Notes: generated from the letters alone by a model not told the origin. DNA of 50,363 nt from Myxococcaceae bacterium (GCA_016926755.1 JAFGNZ010000009.1:1-50363), one strand, 5' to 3'. Positions 32,064 to 40,984 are shown, counted from the first letter of the stretch. Translations and numbers: made by a program.

Positions 32064-34721
32064 TCAGCGAGCCGGCGACGTCACTGGCCTGCTGTGCAGG
32101 GTATCGACGATCCAGTACTGCACCGGCTTCACACGGTTCTTGACCTGCTGCTTCAGGGGCCCTTCGCCCATCATCCATGGCGAGCCGCTGCCCATGCAGG
32201 CGCGGTATGTCTCGTTGGCGATCAGTACCTGGCCGGGCTTGGCCAAGCCCTGGAGCCGGGCAGCCACGTTCACCACGTCGCCGATGCACGTGTAGCTCAT
32301 GTGCTGCAGCGAGCCCAGCATCCCCACCAGCAGCTTGCCGGTGCAGATGCCTGCGGAGGCCTGGAGCATGCGCGCGCTGGAGAAGCGGCGCTCGGACAGG
32401 CGCTCGACCTCCGCGACGATGGTGGAGGCCGCGTTGACAGCGGCCAGCGCTTGGTTCTGGACGCCGACCCCCGTCGTCGGGCCCTTGAAGAAGGCCATGA
32501 CACAGTCGCCGATGAATTTGTCGACCATGCCCCCATGCTGCTGGATGATGCGGGTGGCGAATCCGTAGAACTCGTTGAGCGTGTCGCGCAACTCGTGCAG
32601 GTTCTCCCGCTCGGCCATCGCCGTGTAGCCGCACAGGTCCACGAAGAGCACCGTGCGATCCTCGATCTGCGACGCGTTCAGGTCCTGGAAGCTCTTGTTG
32701 ACGAGCTGATCCAGCGGCTCGGAGCTGACGAACCGGCTGAGGATGAGTTTGACGAACTCCTTGGGGTCTAGGCTCTCGATTTCCTTGCGGAACTGCTCCG
32801 CCAAGTACCCCAGGCTCTGGTGCGCCGCGCAGTCGATGCCCTTGCCGAACAGGCGCTTAGCCTCCTCTTGATGGAGGCTGGCCGCAGCCGTGTCCCCGCG
32901 TTGCGCCTCGCGCCGGTGGAGTGCCGAGCGGATCCGCCCGTAGATCAGATACGTCTCGCCCAGGAAGTAGCTCGGAGCGGAGGATTCCAGGGCGGTAATG
33001 CTGGAGGTGAAGATCGACAGCGCCTTGTCCTCTTGTCCCTTGAGCCAGGCGATCTGCGCACGCACCGCGTCCAGCATGGGGGAGAAGTCTCGGCTGCGGC
33101 CCACTGTGGCGAAGCTCCGTTCCGCGTTGGCGAGGTCGGCGCTGGCCCCTGGCACGTCAGTGCCCTCGAGGCGGTGTCTGCACAGCTCCACCAGCGCCCA
33201 GCCCTGTGGGACGAAGTTGGAGAACTCGCCGAGCATCCGCGCCGCGAGCATGTAGTGCTGCGTCGCCTCCTCGCGGCGCCCCAGGTTGCGGTAGGCCCGC
33301 GCGAAGTTCTGGTGGGTATACGCCTGAGAGTGGGCAATCCCGGAGATGCCGGTCTGCCGGCTGCGCTCCAGCTCGAACCACCTCAGTGCCTCGTGCGCGT
33401 CGCCACGCGTCAGGTAGATCTTCCCCAGGTGCGCGGCGACCACGGCGTGCTCGTACTGGTTTTCGACCTCGGTCTCGAGCAGCTTCTGGCTCAGCTGAAG
33501 GTGCACGGTGGCTTCCTCCAGGCGGCCCCAGCTGTGGTAGTTGATCGCGCGGCTCTTCTGGCCCTTGCACTCGAGGAACTTCCACTTCTTGTCCTGGAAG
33601 ATCTGCACGGCGTCACGCAGGAAGGTGTCCGCCTGCTCGAAGTCCCGGCGCCGCGAGTAGATGATGCCCCGGTAGCGCAGCGCCTCCCCTCGAATCACCT
33701 TGAGCTTATCGGTGAGGTCCATCTCGTCGGTCAGCCGCTCGAGCTGGTTCAGCGCCAGGTCGAGCTGATCCGACAGGAACGCCGCGATGGCCTGCTCGAG
33801 CAGGATGCGGGAGGACAGCGTCTTGGAAGGCTTCGGCGTGCCCTGCAGGTACGTCGTGGCTTCCTTGAACGCCGCCTGCGCGGCGGACAGGTCCCTCTGG
33901 CGCGCGAGCGTCATGCCATGCAGGCAGCGCAAGAGGGCCAGGAAGTAGCCATTCTCCGGGTTGTAAGACATGGGCTCGGCCTCAGGCCAGATGGCGTCGA
34001 TGAGGGACTGAGCCTTCTCCAAGTCGTTCTTCTGCAGGTAGATGGTCCCTAGCTGGAACGTGGCCCGGATGCGCAGATCCATCATGATGTTGTCGGGCGA
34101 CGCCAGTTCCCCGAACAACTCGATGGCTCGGTTCCACTTGCCCTGGATGGAGTGGAGCCAAGCCTCCTGATAGAGCGCCACGCGCAGCAGCCGCTCGAGC
34201 GAGGTGCTATTCAGGCCATGGATGAGCCGGTGCTTCTGGATCATCTGCAGGAAGCTGAGGGCCCGCTCATGCTGGCCCTCACGGGCGAGCCGGTTGACGG
34301 CTTCCAACTGCTTCTCGAGATGGGCCTCGTGGTTAAAGTGGACGTAGCGCAGCTCCGTGTTTCCCAGCCGCAGCAGGTCCCCGCTTAGGAGCAGCCCGTC
34401 GACCTTGGTGCCGAGGGGCTTGTCACCAATGAGGGTCGTGCTCTCCTTGGTGCTCAGGTTCTGCACCTTGAGGCTCGGACCATTCTGGCTCTGGATGACC
34501 TCCAGCGAGATATGGGCCCAGGAGATGGTGGAGTCCTTCAGGACGATCGTGCACTCGGGGCTGCGCCCGATGGTCACCTTCTGTAAGGGCTGCGAGAGAA
34601 GGATGAACTGAAGGGCGTGCTCATCTGCCTCGGGTGAGGCGAGAACGACAAGGCACGCAAGAGGTTGGCCCTTGACGGGCAAATAGAGCTGCGAAGTCTT
34701 CGCGTAGGGCAGGGAAGTCAT
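32064..34721 (-). CDS. FHA - TPR - class III adenylate/guanylate cyclase
   Basis: 885 residues from ATG 34721 (MTSLPYAKTSQLYLP); GTG 34769 is an in-frame alternative 16 codons upstream and neither has an ideal ribosome site. An FHA domain spans about 50-120: VTIGRSPECTIVLKDSTISWAHISL, where GRS and the S-x-x-H bind phospho-Thr. A long TPR array occupies about 125-640. A class III cyclase catalytic domain is C-terminal: VLFVDLCGYT with metal Asp695, DKFIGDCVMAFF (Lys and second metal Asp), and YTCIGDVVNVAARL with the catalytic Asn/Arg. Active-site residues look intact. It stops 16 bases before the WD40-GTPase-phosphoesterase gene, suggesting a paired synthase and hydrolase. FHA and TPR imply input from a Ser/Thr kinase. 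Confidence 0.9.
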   Translation of the reverse strand: MTSLPYAKTSQLYLPVKGQPLACLVVLASPEADEHALQFILLSQPLQKVTIGRSPECTIVLKDSTISWAHISLEVIQSQNGPSLKVQNLSTKESTTLIGDKPLGTKVDGLLLSGDLLRLGNTELRYVHFNHEAHLEKQLEAVNRLAREGQHERALSFLQMIQKHRLIHGLNSTSLERLLRVALYQEAWLHSIQGKWNRAIELFGELASPDNIMMDLRIRATFQLGTIYLQKNDLEKAQSLIDAIWPEAEPMSYNPENGYFLALLRCLHGMTLARQRDLSAAQAAFKEATTYLQGTPKPSKTLSSRILLEQAIAAFLSDQLDLALNQLERLTDEMDLTDKLKVIRGEALRYRGIIYSRRRDFEQADTFLRDAVQIFQDKKWKFLECKGQKSRAINYHSWGRLEEATVHLQLSQKLLETEVENQYEHAVVAAHLGKIYLTRGDAHEALRWFELERSRQTGISGIAHSQAYTHQNFARAYRNLGRREEATQHYMLAARMLGEFSNFVPQGWALVELCRHRLEGTDVPGASADLANAERSFATVGRSRDFSPMLDAVRAQIAWLKGQEDKALSIFTSSITALESSAPSYFLGETYLIYGRIRSALHRREAQRGDTAAASLHQEEAKRLFGKGIDCAAHQSLGYLAEQFRKEIESLDPKEFVKLILSRFVSSEPLDQLVNKSFQDLNASQIEDRTVLFVDLCGYTAMAERENLHELRDTLNEFYGFATRIIQQHGGMVDKFIGDCVMAFFKGPTTGVGVQNQALAAVNAASTIVAEVERLSERRFSSARMLQASAGICTGKLLVGMLGSLQHMSYTCIGDVVNVAARLQGLAKPGQVLIANETYRACMGSGSPWMMGEGPLKQQVKNRVKPVQYWIVDTLHSRPVTSPAR

Positions 34722-34775
34722 ACCTCGGGGGCGACAGGTTGCCACCCACCGGGTAGTTGAGGCAAGCACCCGACC

Positions 34776-35021
34776 CTACGGGTAGGATGCACCCACGTGC
34801 TGGCGCATGGTTCCCTCTGAAGCCTCCCCTGGCATCCAGCAGGCGAGCCGCTGCACGGCGGACTCCAGCACCTGCTGCAACTTCGACGCACGGCCCCCCA
34901 GAGGCACTTTCACCACCCGGACTTCCTTGGTGCGTCCAAAAGTTTTGACCCACAGAGTCGTCTCCTCCGGCACGGCTCCGAGTTTCCTCAAGCACAAGTG
35001 GGGGTAGAGACGAGGCCGCAA
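34776..35021 (-). CDS. Possible small protein upstream of the cyclase, unknown
   Basis: An 81-residue open frame lies on the cyclase strand and ends just before the cyclase start. It has a protein-like composition in its middle (VPEETTLWVKTFGRTKEVRVV, then GGRASKLQQVLESAVQRLA), an amphipathic helix after a beta-rich part. I recognise no family and see no good ribosome site for ATG 35021. It could be a genuine small gene of the cyclase operon or a remnant from the neighbouring insertion debris. Confidence 0.35.
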   Translation of the reverse strand: MRPRLYPHLCLRKLGAVPEETTLWVKTFGRTKEVRVVKVPLGGRASKLQQVLESAVQRLACWMPGEASEGTMRQHVGASYP

Positions 35022-35105
35022 GAGGCGAGCCTGCGGCCTTTTGCTTGCTGCTCCTCAAGCGGGGCGGAGACGGGGCCAGAGGAGGAGAGCCTGTCGCTGG
35101 CAGCG

Positions 35106-35263
35106 ATGGTGGAGGAGCCGAAGAAGGTGAGGAGGCCGCCAGTAGACTGGGCGGGGCTGCTGCGCCGACTTCTGTGTTGGACGTGTTCGCCTGCGCCCGG
35201 TGTGGAGGCAGGCGAAAGGTGCTGGCGTACCTGGATGCCTGGAGGCCATCCATGGGCCCATAG
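35106..35263 (+). pseudogene. Frameshifted IS91-type transposase remnant
   Basis: EEPKKVRRPPVDWAGLLRR is encoded in one frame up to about 35168. TSVLDVFACARCGGRRKVLAYLDA continues in the next frame, ending at a TAG at 35261-35263. Joined, they give the (D)WAxLLRRxxxxDVFxCxRCGGRRxVLAYL segment near the C-terminus of IS91-like transposases, including the CxxC knuckle. The catalytic part is absent. A single frameshift plus truncation on both sides makes it non-functional. Confidence 0.65.
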
Positions 35264-35600
35264 GGTGAAAGTCCTGAAGCGGTAGAAAGTCGAGCCGCAA
35301 AGCTTGGGTGGCACCGATGGGGGAGCCCCCCGCGGTGAAGCCCACCAACAAAGCCCCGTGTGAGTGGGTGAGCGAGTGTGCGGGCCGCAACGAAGAGTGA
35401 ACGCTCGGTAGAGACCTCGTCAGCTAGAAGCTCCGGGTGTCGGGCCGTCTCAAGTACGACGAAGTCAACTGGCCCCTCGGAAGGTGACCCAGAGGAGGGC
35501 GCAACCCGCTGGGGTGGAGGGCGGTAGTGCGGAGCCTCAAGCAGCAGTTGCCCACAAGCCCAACTCAGCCCCCCTGCCGCGCCCTTACGGGAGAGAGGCA
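35264..35600 (+). mobile_element. Non-coding debris resembling the 5' RNA part of a group II intron
   Basis: There is no convincing gene here. GGGTGAAAGTCC (35263-35274), GGTGGCACCGATGGGGGAGCC, CCGCGGTGAAGCCC and a GUGCG-like GTGCGGGCC (35378-35386) resemble structured 5' domains of bacterial group II introns. The stretch also contains copy 2 of the 55-bp repeat (35398-35452). The RT remnant of such an element lies 7 kb away at 28326, on the same strand. The assignment rests on short motifs only; a covariance-model fold would be needed to confirm. Confidence 0.3.
35398..35452 (+). repeat. Dispersed repeat, copy 2
   Basis: This 55-base stretch begins TGAACGCTCGGTAGAGACC and ends GCCGTCTCA. 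It aligns without gaps to 26721-26775, same strand, with about seven substitutions. It is embedded in the intron-like debris, which suggests the 26.7-kb copy derives from the same element family. Confidence 0.75.
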
Positions 35601-35601
35601 A

Positions 35602-35629
35602 GTGTCCCCGACGGGATGCGAACCCGTCG
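35602..35629 (-). repeat. tRNA T-arm-like fragment, right copy
   Basis: The minus strand reads CGACGGGTTCGCATCCCGTCGGGGACAC, a perfect 5-7 bp stem with a 7-base loop TTCGCAT and acceptor-like 3' sequence. The loop differs from the T-loop consensus at one key A, so it is a decayed copy. It forms an imperfect direct repeat with 28263-28290 and lies just outside the cyclase/GTPase operon and transposon debris. Confidence 0.5.
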
Positions 35630-35676
35630 GCGCAGATGCTCTTGAAGCCGGGTTGGGTGCTACCCTGTCGCGCATC

Positions 35677-36279
35677 ATGAAGCTCGCACCCCGCCTGTCT
35701 CTGCTCTTCGTCCTGACCACGAGCTGCGCCACGGCCCAGGGGCCCGCGGCCGTCGCGGAGGCCTACGCGAAAGCACTGGAGGAGGACCGGCTCTCGGACG
35801 CCTACGCCCTCACCACCGGGCTGCCCGAGGGGGAGCCTGGCTTCCGCGAGCGCTACCCCGACAGCACGGCCCGGCGCGAGCGGGCCGCGGTCGTGCGCGC
35901 CGGGCTGGGCAGCCTGGAGGCCCGCGCCCCATCCCTGATCGTCGTGAGCCAGGAGGACACCTGGCGCGTGGTGGAGACGCGGCCCGGGGACGAGGCGAAG
36001 GCGGCCCTCACGCGCTTCCTCAACGCGGTAGAGGCGCGGGACTGGGAGAAGGCCTGGAGCCTGCTGAGCGCGCCGCTGCGCTCTCGCTACACGCCGGACC
36101 GGTTCCGGGAGGACTTCCAACGCGAGCCCCTGGCGAAGGAGCGCCTGCGCCGCGCCCGGCTGGCCCTCCGAGGCAACGTGAAGGTGACCACCGCCGACGC
36201 CACCTTCGCCCTGGGAGCGGACCGGGCGGTGCGGCTGATCCTGGAGGAGGGCGAGTACCGCGTCGCCGCCATCGAGTGA
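35677..36279 (+). CDS. Predicted lipoprotein with duplicated NTF2-like halves
   Basis: 200 residues from ATG 35677 (MKLAPRLSLLFVLTTSC); lipobox LTTSC places the acylated Cys at 17. Two related segments follow: AAVAEAYAKALEEDRLSDAYALTTG with a following strand region, and LTRFLNAVEARDWEKAWSLLSAPLRSRYTPDRF. Both have the helix pattern of NTF2/DUF4878-like periplasmic proteins, so it may be a tandem small-ligand-binding lipoprotein. The earlier in-frame ATG 35527 would add non-coding debris and is rejected. A -10-like TACCCT lies 10 bases before the start, so the mRNA leader may be very short. Confidence 0.78.
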   Translation: MKLAPRLSLLFVLTTSCATAQGPAAVAEAYAKALEEDRLSDAYALTTGLPEGEPGFRERYPDSTARRERAAVVRAGLGSLEARAPSLIVVSQEDTWRVVETRPGDEAKAALTRFLNAVEARDWEKAWSLLSAPLRSRYTPDRFREDFQREPLAKERLRRARLALRGNVKVTTADATFALGADRAVRLILEEGEYRVAAIE

Positions 36280-36298
36280 GCCTCGGCCCGCCCGAGGC
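36280..36298 (+). terminator. Hairpin after the 35.7-kb lipoprotein gene
   Basis: GCCTCGG and CCGAGGC form a 7-bp stem with a 5-base loop immediately after the TGA stop, before the mrp promoter region. No T-run follows, so efficiency is uncertain. Confidence 0.45.
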
Positions 36299-36442
36299 CA
36301 TGCAGCCGGGCAGAGGCTCGGAGCGTGCGGTGGGGGGGCTCGGCCCGTTAAACGTCGTTGACAGTCCTTGGCGCGGCTGGCCATCCTCCGCGCCCTTCCG
36401 GGCTCGCAAGCGCCCGATTTCCAAAAGGTTTCAGGTACCCCG

Positions 36443-37531
36443 ATGAGCGTTTCCGAGCGCGACATCCTCGCGGCGATGTCCAAGGTGATGGATCCCGAGC
36501 TGCACGTGGATCTGGTGAAGGCCGGCATGGTGAAGGACATCCGCCTGAGCGGCGACGCGGTGAAGCTGAAGATCGAACTGACCACGCCCGCCTGCCCGCT
36601 CAAGGGGAAGATCCAGGCGGACGCCGAGGCGGCGCTCAAGGCCGTGCCCGGGCTGAAGTCCTTCGAGCTCGAGTGGGGCGCCCAGGTCCGGGCCACGGGC
36701 GGCGCGGCGCCGGGGCAGGGGCAGGCGCTGCTGCCGGGCGTGAAGAACATCATCCTGGTGGGCGCGGGCAAGGGCGGCGTGGGCAAGAGCACCGTGGCGG
36801 TGAACCTGGCCGTGGCGCTGGCCCGGCACGGCGCCAGGGTGGGCCTGCTGGACGCGGACTTCTACGGCCCCTCCATCCCGCTGATGACGGGCATCACCGA
36901 GCGCCCGGTCAGCCCGGACGGCAAGACGCTCACCCCCATGAGCAAGTACGGCCTCAAGGTGATGTCCATCGGCTTCCTGGTGGAGGCGGACCAGGCGCTC
37001 ATCTGGCGTGGGCCCATGCTGCACGGCGCGCTCATGCAGCTGGTGCGGGACGTGAACTGGGGCGAGCTGGACTACCTGATCCTCGATCTGCCGCCGGGCA
37101 CTGGAGACGTGGCGCTGTCGCTCTCGCAGTCCGTGCGGGCCGCCGGGGCGGTGCTCGTCACCACGCCGCAGGACGTGGCGCTGGCGGACGTGGTGCGCGC
37201 CAAGCAGATGTTCGACAAGGTCCACATCCCGGTGCTCGGGATCGTCGAGAACATGAGCCAGTTCATCTGCCCGCACTGCTCCCAGGCCACCCACATCTTC
37301 CACCGCGGCGGCGGAAGGAAGGCGGCGGAGATGTTCAATATCTCGTTCCTGGGCGAGGTGCCCCTGGAGCTCAAGGTGCGCGAGTCGGGAGACTCGGGGG
37401 TGCCGGTCGTCGCTGGGGCGCCGGACAGCCCGGAGGCACAGGCCTTCATGGAGATCGCCCGGAACGTGGCCGGCAGGGTGTCCACGCAGAGCGCGCGGGC
37501 CGTCCCGCTGCCGGTGATGCAGGCTCGCTGA
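36443..37531 (+). CDS. mrp: Mrp/NBP35-family iron-sulfur cluster carrier ATPase
   Basis: 362 residues from ATG 36443 (MSVSERDILAAMSKVMDPEL). The N-terminal MIP18/DUF59 domain spans about 1-80 with TTPACPLK. The P-loop ATPase has the deviant Walker A GAGKGGVGKST, LLDADFYGPS, LILDLPPGTGD and a QDVALADVVRAKQMF stretch. VENMSQFICPHC provides the CPxC pair that holds a bridging 4Fe-4S cluster in the dimer. Function: scaffold or transfer of Fe-S clusters to apoproteins. TTGACA at 36358-36363 is a likely -35 box; the -10 is not clear. Two small genes follow closely (24 and 14 bases), suggesting one transcript. Confidence 0.95.
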   Translation: MSVSERDILAAMSKVMDPELHVDLVKAGMVKDIRLSGDAVKLKIELTTPACPLKGKIQADAEAALKAVPGLKSFELEWGAQVRATGGAAPGQGQALLPGVKNIILVGAGKGGVGKSTVAVNLAVALARHGARVGLLDADFYGPSIPLMTGITERPVSPDGKTLTPMSKYGLKVMSIGFLVEADQALIWRGPMLHGALMQLVRDVNWGELDYLILDLPPGTGDVALSLSQSVRAAGAVLVTTPQDVALADVVRAKQMFDKVHIPVLGIVENMSQFICPHCSQATHIFHRGGGRKAAEMFNISFLGEVPLELKVRESGDSGVPVVAGAPDSPEAQAFMEIARNVAGRVSTQSARAVPLPVMQAR

Positions 37532-37555
37532 GTCCCGAAGTCCCCGAGGTCTCGC

Positions 37556-38038
37556 ATGGCTGTCGACAACGAAGACTACCCGCCGGATCCGCTCGACGAT
37601 GACGCGCGGCCGCAGCAGCCCGAGCGAGAGGGGCGCGCAAGCTTCGTGCCGGAGTTCATGCGCAAGGTGGCCGTGGCCGGGCTGGGCGCCATCTTCATGA
37701 CGGAGGAGGGCATCCGCAACCTCGCCGGGCAGCTCAAGCTGCCCAAGGAGGTGCTGGGCTTCATCCTCTCCCAGGCCGAGAAGACGAAGGACGAGGTCGG
37801 CCGGGTGCTGGCCGAGGAGCTGCGCCGCTTCCTGCAGTCGGAGAAGCTGCGCGAGGAGTTCGTCAAGCTGATGTCGGGGATGACGCTGGACGTGAGGGCG
37901 CAGATCCGCCTGGTCCCCGCTGAAGAGGAGACGAAGGAGGGCCAGTCCGAAGCCGGCACGGGCGCCTCCGCCACCACCCCCAAGGTGGTCGTCTCCGAGC
38001 TGAACGCGCGCCGCGGCAAGCGGACGAAGAAGGAGTGA
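37556..38038 (+). CDS. Small helical protein, unknown (phasin-like composition)
   Basis: 160 residues, 24 bases after mrp. The N-terminus is acidic and disordered. About residues 30-120 form amphipathic helices (FMRKVAVAGLGAIFMTEEGIRNLAGQLKLPKEVLG, VGRVLAEELRRFLQSEKLREEFVKLM). The C-terminus is Glu/Ser-rich then basic (NARRGKRTKKE). The helix pattern recalls phasin or membrane-associated helper proteins, but there is no firm family match. It precedes a short membrane-anchored gene, and its stop is 14 bases before that gene's GTG. Confidence 0.78.
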   Translation: MAVDNEDYPPDPLDDDARPQQPEREGRASFVPEFMRKVAVAGLGAIFMTEEGIRNLAGQLKLPKEVLGFILSQAEKTKDEVGRVLAEELRRFLQSEKLREEFVKLMSGMTLDVRAQIRLVPAEEETKEGQSEAGTGASATTPKVVVSELNARRGKRTKKE

Positions 38039-38052
38039 CGTTGGAGGACGGA

Positions 38053-38442
38053 GTGCGGCCGGGGTGGCGAGACCGCCCGCTGATGAAGCGCCTCCCGCTG
38101 CTGGTGCTGGCGGGGCTCGGCCTGTGGCTGTGGCAGGTGACGGGCACGCCGGAGCGCGAGCTGGTGTGGCAGCTCGACGGGGCCGGCTGGAGCGCCGTGC
38201 GGGGCCTGGAGTTCCAGGTGACGGGCGCGGACGGCCAGCTCCTCAAGCGGGAGGAGCGCTTCTTCTCCGCGGCGCCCCCGGCGGAGCTGACGCTGAAGGT
38301 GGAGCTGCCCGAGGGCCCCTACCGCGTGCTCATCTTCGTGAAGGAGGAGGGCCGCCCCACGCGGCCGCCGTGGGTGGAGTCGCTGACGATCGGGCAGGAC
38401 AAGTACGTCCTGCGCACGCTGCGGCTGCCCGCGAGCCGTTGA
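38053..38442 (+). CDS. Small membrane-anchored protein, unknown
   Basis: 129 residues from GTG 38053, chosen because GGAGG (38043-38047) is 5 bases upstream. A GTG at 38035 would overlap the previous stop but has a ribosome site abutting the codon; ATG 38083 has none. MKRLPLLVLAGLGLWLWQVTG forms one membrane anchor or signal. The remainder is a beta-rich domain (ELVWQLDGAGWSAVRGLEFQV, PYRVLIFVKEEGRP). No family is recognised. It is probably periplasmic and co-transcribed with the helical protein gene. Confidence 0.7.
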   Translation: MRPGWRDRPLMKRLPLLVLAGLGLWLWQVTGTPERELVWQLDGAGWSAVRGLEFQVTGADGQLLKREERFFSAAPPAELTLKVELPEGPYRVLIFVKEEGRPTRPPWVESLTIGQDKYVLRTLRLPASR

Positions 38443-38505
38443 CCGGGTCGGGAGGCGGGGGCTATAGCGCCCGCACTTCACTCTCAGGCCGAGGTCACGA
38501 ACAGC

Positions 38506-39351
<846 letters not shown>

Positions 39352-39363
39352 GGCAGCTACAGC

Positions 39364-39393
39364 GGTGCGGAGCCCTCGCTCAGGCTCCGCACC
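39364..39393. terminator. Bidirectional terminator between hbd and the C39-like gene
   Basis: GGTGCGGAGCC (39364-39374) pairs perfectly with GGCTCCGCACC (39383-39393) around an 8-base loop, an 11-bp stem exactly between two convergent stop codons (39351 and 39403). It has the expected place for a shared terminator, although flanking T-runs are weak. Confidence 0.75.
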
Positions 39394-39402
39394 CGGGCGA
39401 GA

Positions 39403-40818
39403 TCACCAGGAGTCGGTCCAGGTCTTCTTGCCGGTGCCAGGATCGCGCAGATCCTGCCGCTTCATCCAGTGCAGCAGCCACATGTCCCGGTGGTGGTGGC
39501 TGCCCTCGAGGCGCTCCAGGAACCTGTTGGCCCACGGATCATGCCGGCCCCTCCGGTTCCGCAGATTCTTGCCGTACTCCACGAGGTCCACGTTCTCAGG
39601 GACCAGCGGGTTGCTCGGCGAGGCGGTCGCCGGCGCGTCCGTCTTGCCGTAGTCGATGTCCAGATCAGAGATGGCGGCCTTCTCGGCAGCCGTCAGCGTC
39701 TTGTCTTCCTTCGCGACGGGGACCTCCTGGAAGGTCGTGTCGATCCCGGCCAGCACCTTGTCCGGCACGGCGAAGGGATCCCCGGCCGGGGGCTGCGCGG
39801 AGGCGACGGTGCCCGGGATAACGGTCGCGACAGCGGGCTCGGGGGCGACCAACGCCGGCGGGATGGGGCCAGCGAAGCCGTTCGTCACCGCGAGGGTGGC
39901 CGGGTTGAGCGCCGGCAGCACGGACTCCATGAGCTGAACGACGTTCTCGCCGGAGATGGCAGGCTGCTGCAGGAGGGCGGCCGGGTCGATCGCGGGCATC
40001 GCACGGCTCAGGGCGGGGCCAAAGCTCGCGGAGTCCACCACGCCCAGCGAGGGGTCGGTGACCGCGCGAGCGAAGCCAGGCCCCAGGACCGCCGGGCTGA
40101 TCGCGGGCATCGAAGGATCGGTCACCCGGCGGGCCAGGGCAGGCTCGAAGGTGGACGCGCCCGAGGGCTGCGTCACCGCCTCTTCAGGCGCGGCGGTCTC
40201 CTTGGAGCCCCCATTCCCCTCCACGGGGAGCAGCAAGCCTCCGTCTGGCGGCGCGCGGGTGACGGCCTCTCGGAGCTGCTCCGGAGTCACCACGCGGGGG
40301 CCGGAGGCCAGGGGATCCGAGATCACATAGTTGCCGTCGCGGTTCATCCCCTGAACGAGGACGTAGTGCGAGCTGTCCGGCGCGCCGTTCTCGCCCGGCA
40401 GGCCGATCTGGGCGATGAGCTTGTTGCCGTCCTGCAGGTGCTCCTTCACCGCCGCCTCATCGTACTGGCCGGCGAGCGCGTTCCCGACGATGTCGACGTC
40501 GGCGCGCCCGAGCATCCGCGCCACGCCCTCGGGCGTCGTTCCATCCTTGGTGACGATGCCAGCGCCGAGATCGGTGATCAGCTCGGCGTCCGTCATGTTG
40601 CTCTTGTCGCCCTTGGCGCGGGCCAGCATCGCCACGACCGCCGGGGCGCAGTTGAAGGCACCGTTCACGTAATTCTCGTCGGCGCCACGAGGCTTCAGCT
40701 GGTTGACATGCGGCGTCAGCTGCTGGGGCTTCTCCCCCTTCCCAGGCTCGAGCTTGGTCGCCGGCTCTGGCTTGGGGGGCTGGATCGGCGTCTCACTCGT
40801 CGTGCGTCGAATGCTCAT
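39403..40818 (-). CDS. C39-like cysteine peptidase-domain protein with repeat-rich tail
   Basis: 471 residues from ATG 40818. A papain-like C39_2 domain spans about 45-185: FNCAPAVVAML with Cys57, SSHYVLVQGMN with His151, and NYVISDPLA with Asp168 form the expected triad. The rest is a low-complexity Pro/Ala/Val-rich region with imperfect repeats (RRVTDPSMPAISPAVLG, ARAVTDPSLGVV), and then a basic His/Trp-rich C-terminus. There is no signal peptide, and no ABC exporter or GG-leader peptide gene next to it. It might be an exported effector, a toxin-processing enzyme or a sporulation protein; cannot decide. It is convergent with hbd and divergent from the enoyl-CoA hydratase gene. Confidence 0.78.
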   Translation of the reverse strand: MSIRRTTSETPIQPPKPEPATKLEPGKGEKPQQLTPHVNQLKPRGADENYVNGAFNCAPAVVAMLARAKGDKSNMTDAELITDLGAGIVTKDGTTPEGVARMLGRADVDIVGNALAGQYDEAAVKEHLQDGNKLIAQIGLPGENGAPDSSHYVLVQGMNRDGNYVISDPLASGPRVVTPEQLREAVTRAPPDGGLLLPVEGNGGSKETAAPEEAVTQPSGASTFEPALARRVTDPSMPAISPAVLGPGFARAVTDPSLGVVDSASFGPALSRAMPAIDPAALLQQPAISGENVVQLMESVLPALNPATLAVTNGFAGPIPPALVAPEPAVATVIPGTVASAQPPAGDPFAVPDKVLAGIDTTFQEVPVAKEDKTLTAAEKAAISDLDIDYGKTDAPATASPSNPLVPENVDLVEYGKNLRNRRGRHDPWANRFLERLEGSHHHRDMWLLHWMKRQDLRDPGTGKKTWTDSW

Positions 40819-40984
40819 AGCGGTTTACCCGAGGCTTTTTGACTTCTACTCCTGCCTCTTCCCCATTCTCGCGGTGAGTGAAGAGAAGTTTCCTCGCGAT
40901 CAGCAGATTTCCACGCCTGGACATTCATATGGGAACATTGCAGTCCTTGTGAAATCCAGAGGTTGGAAAGGGCGTCGATGCTTG

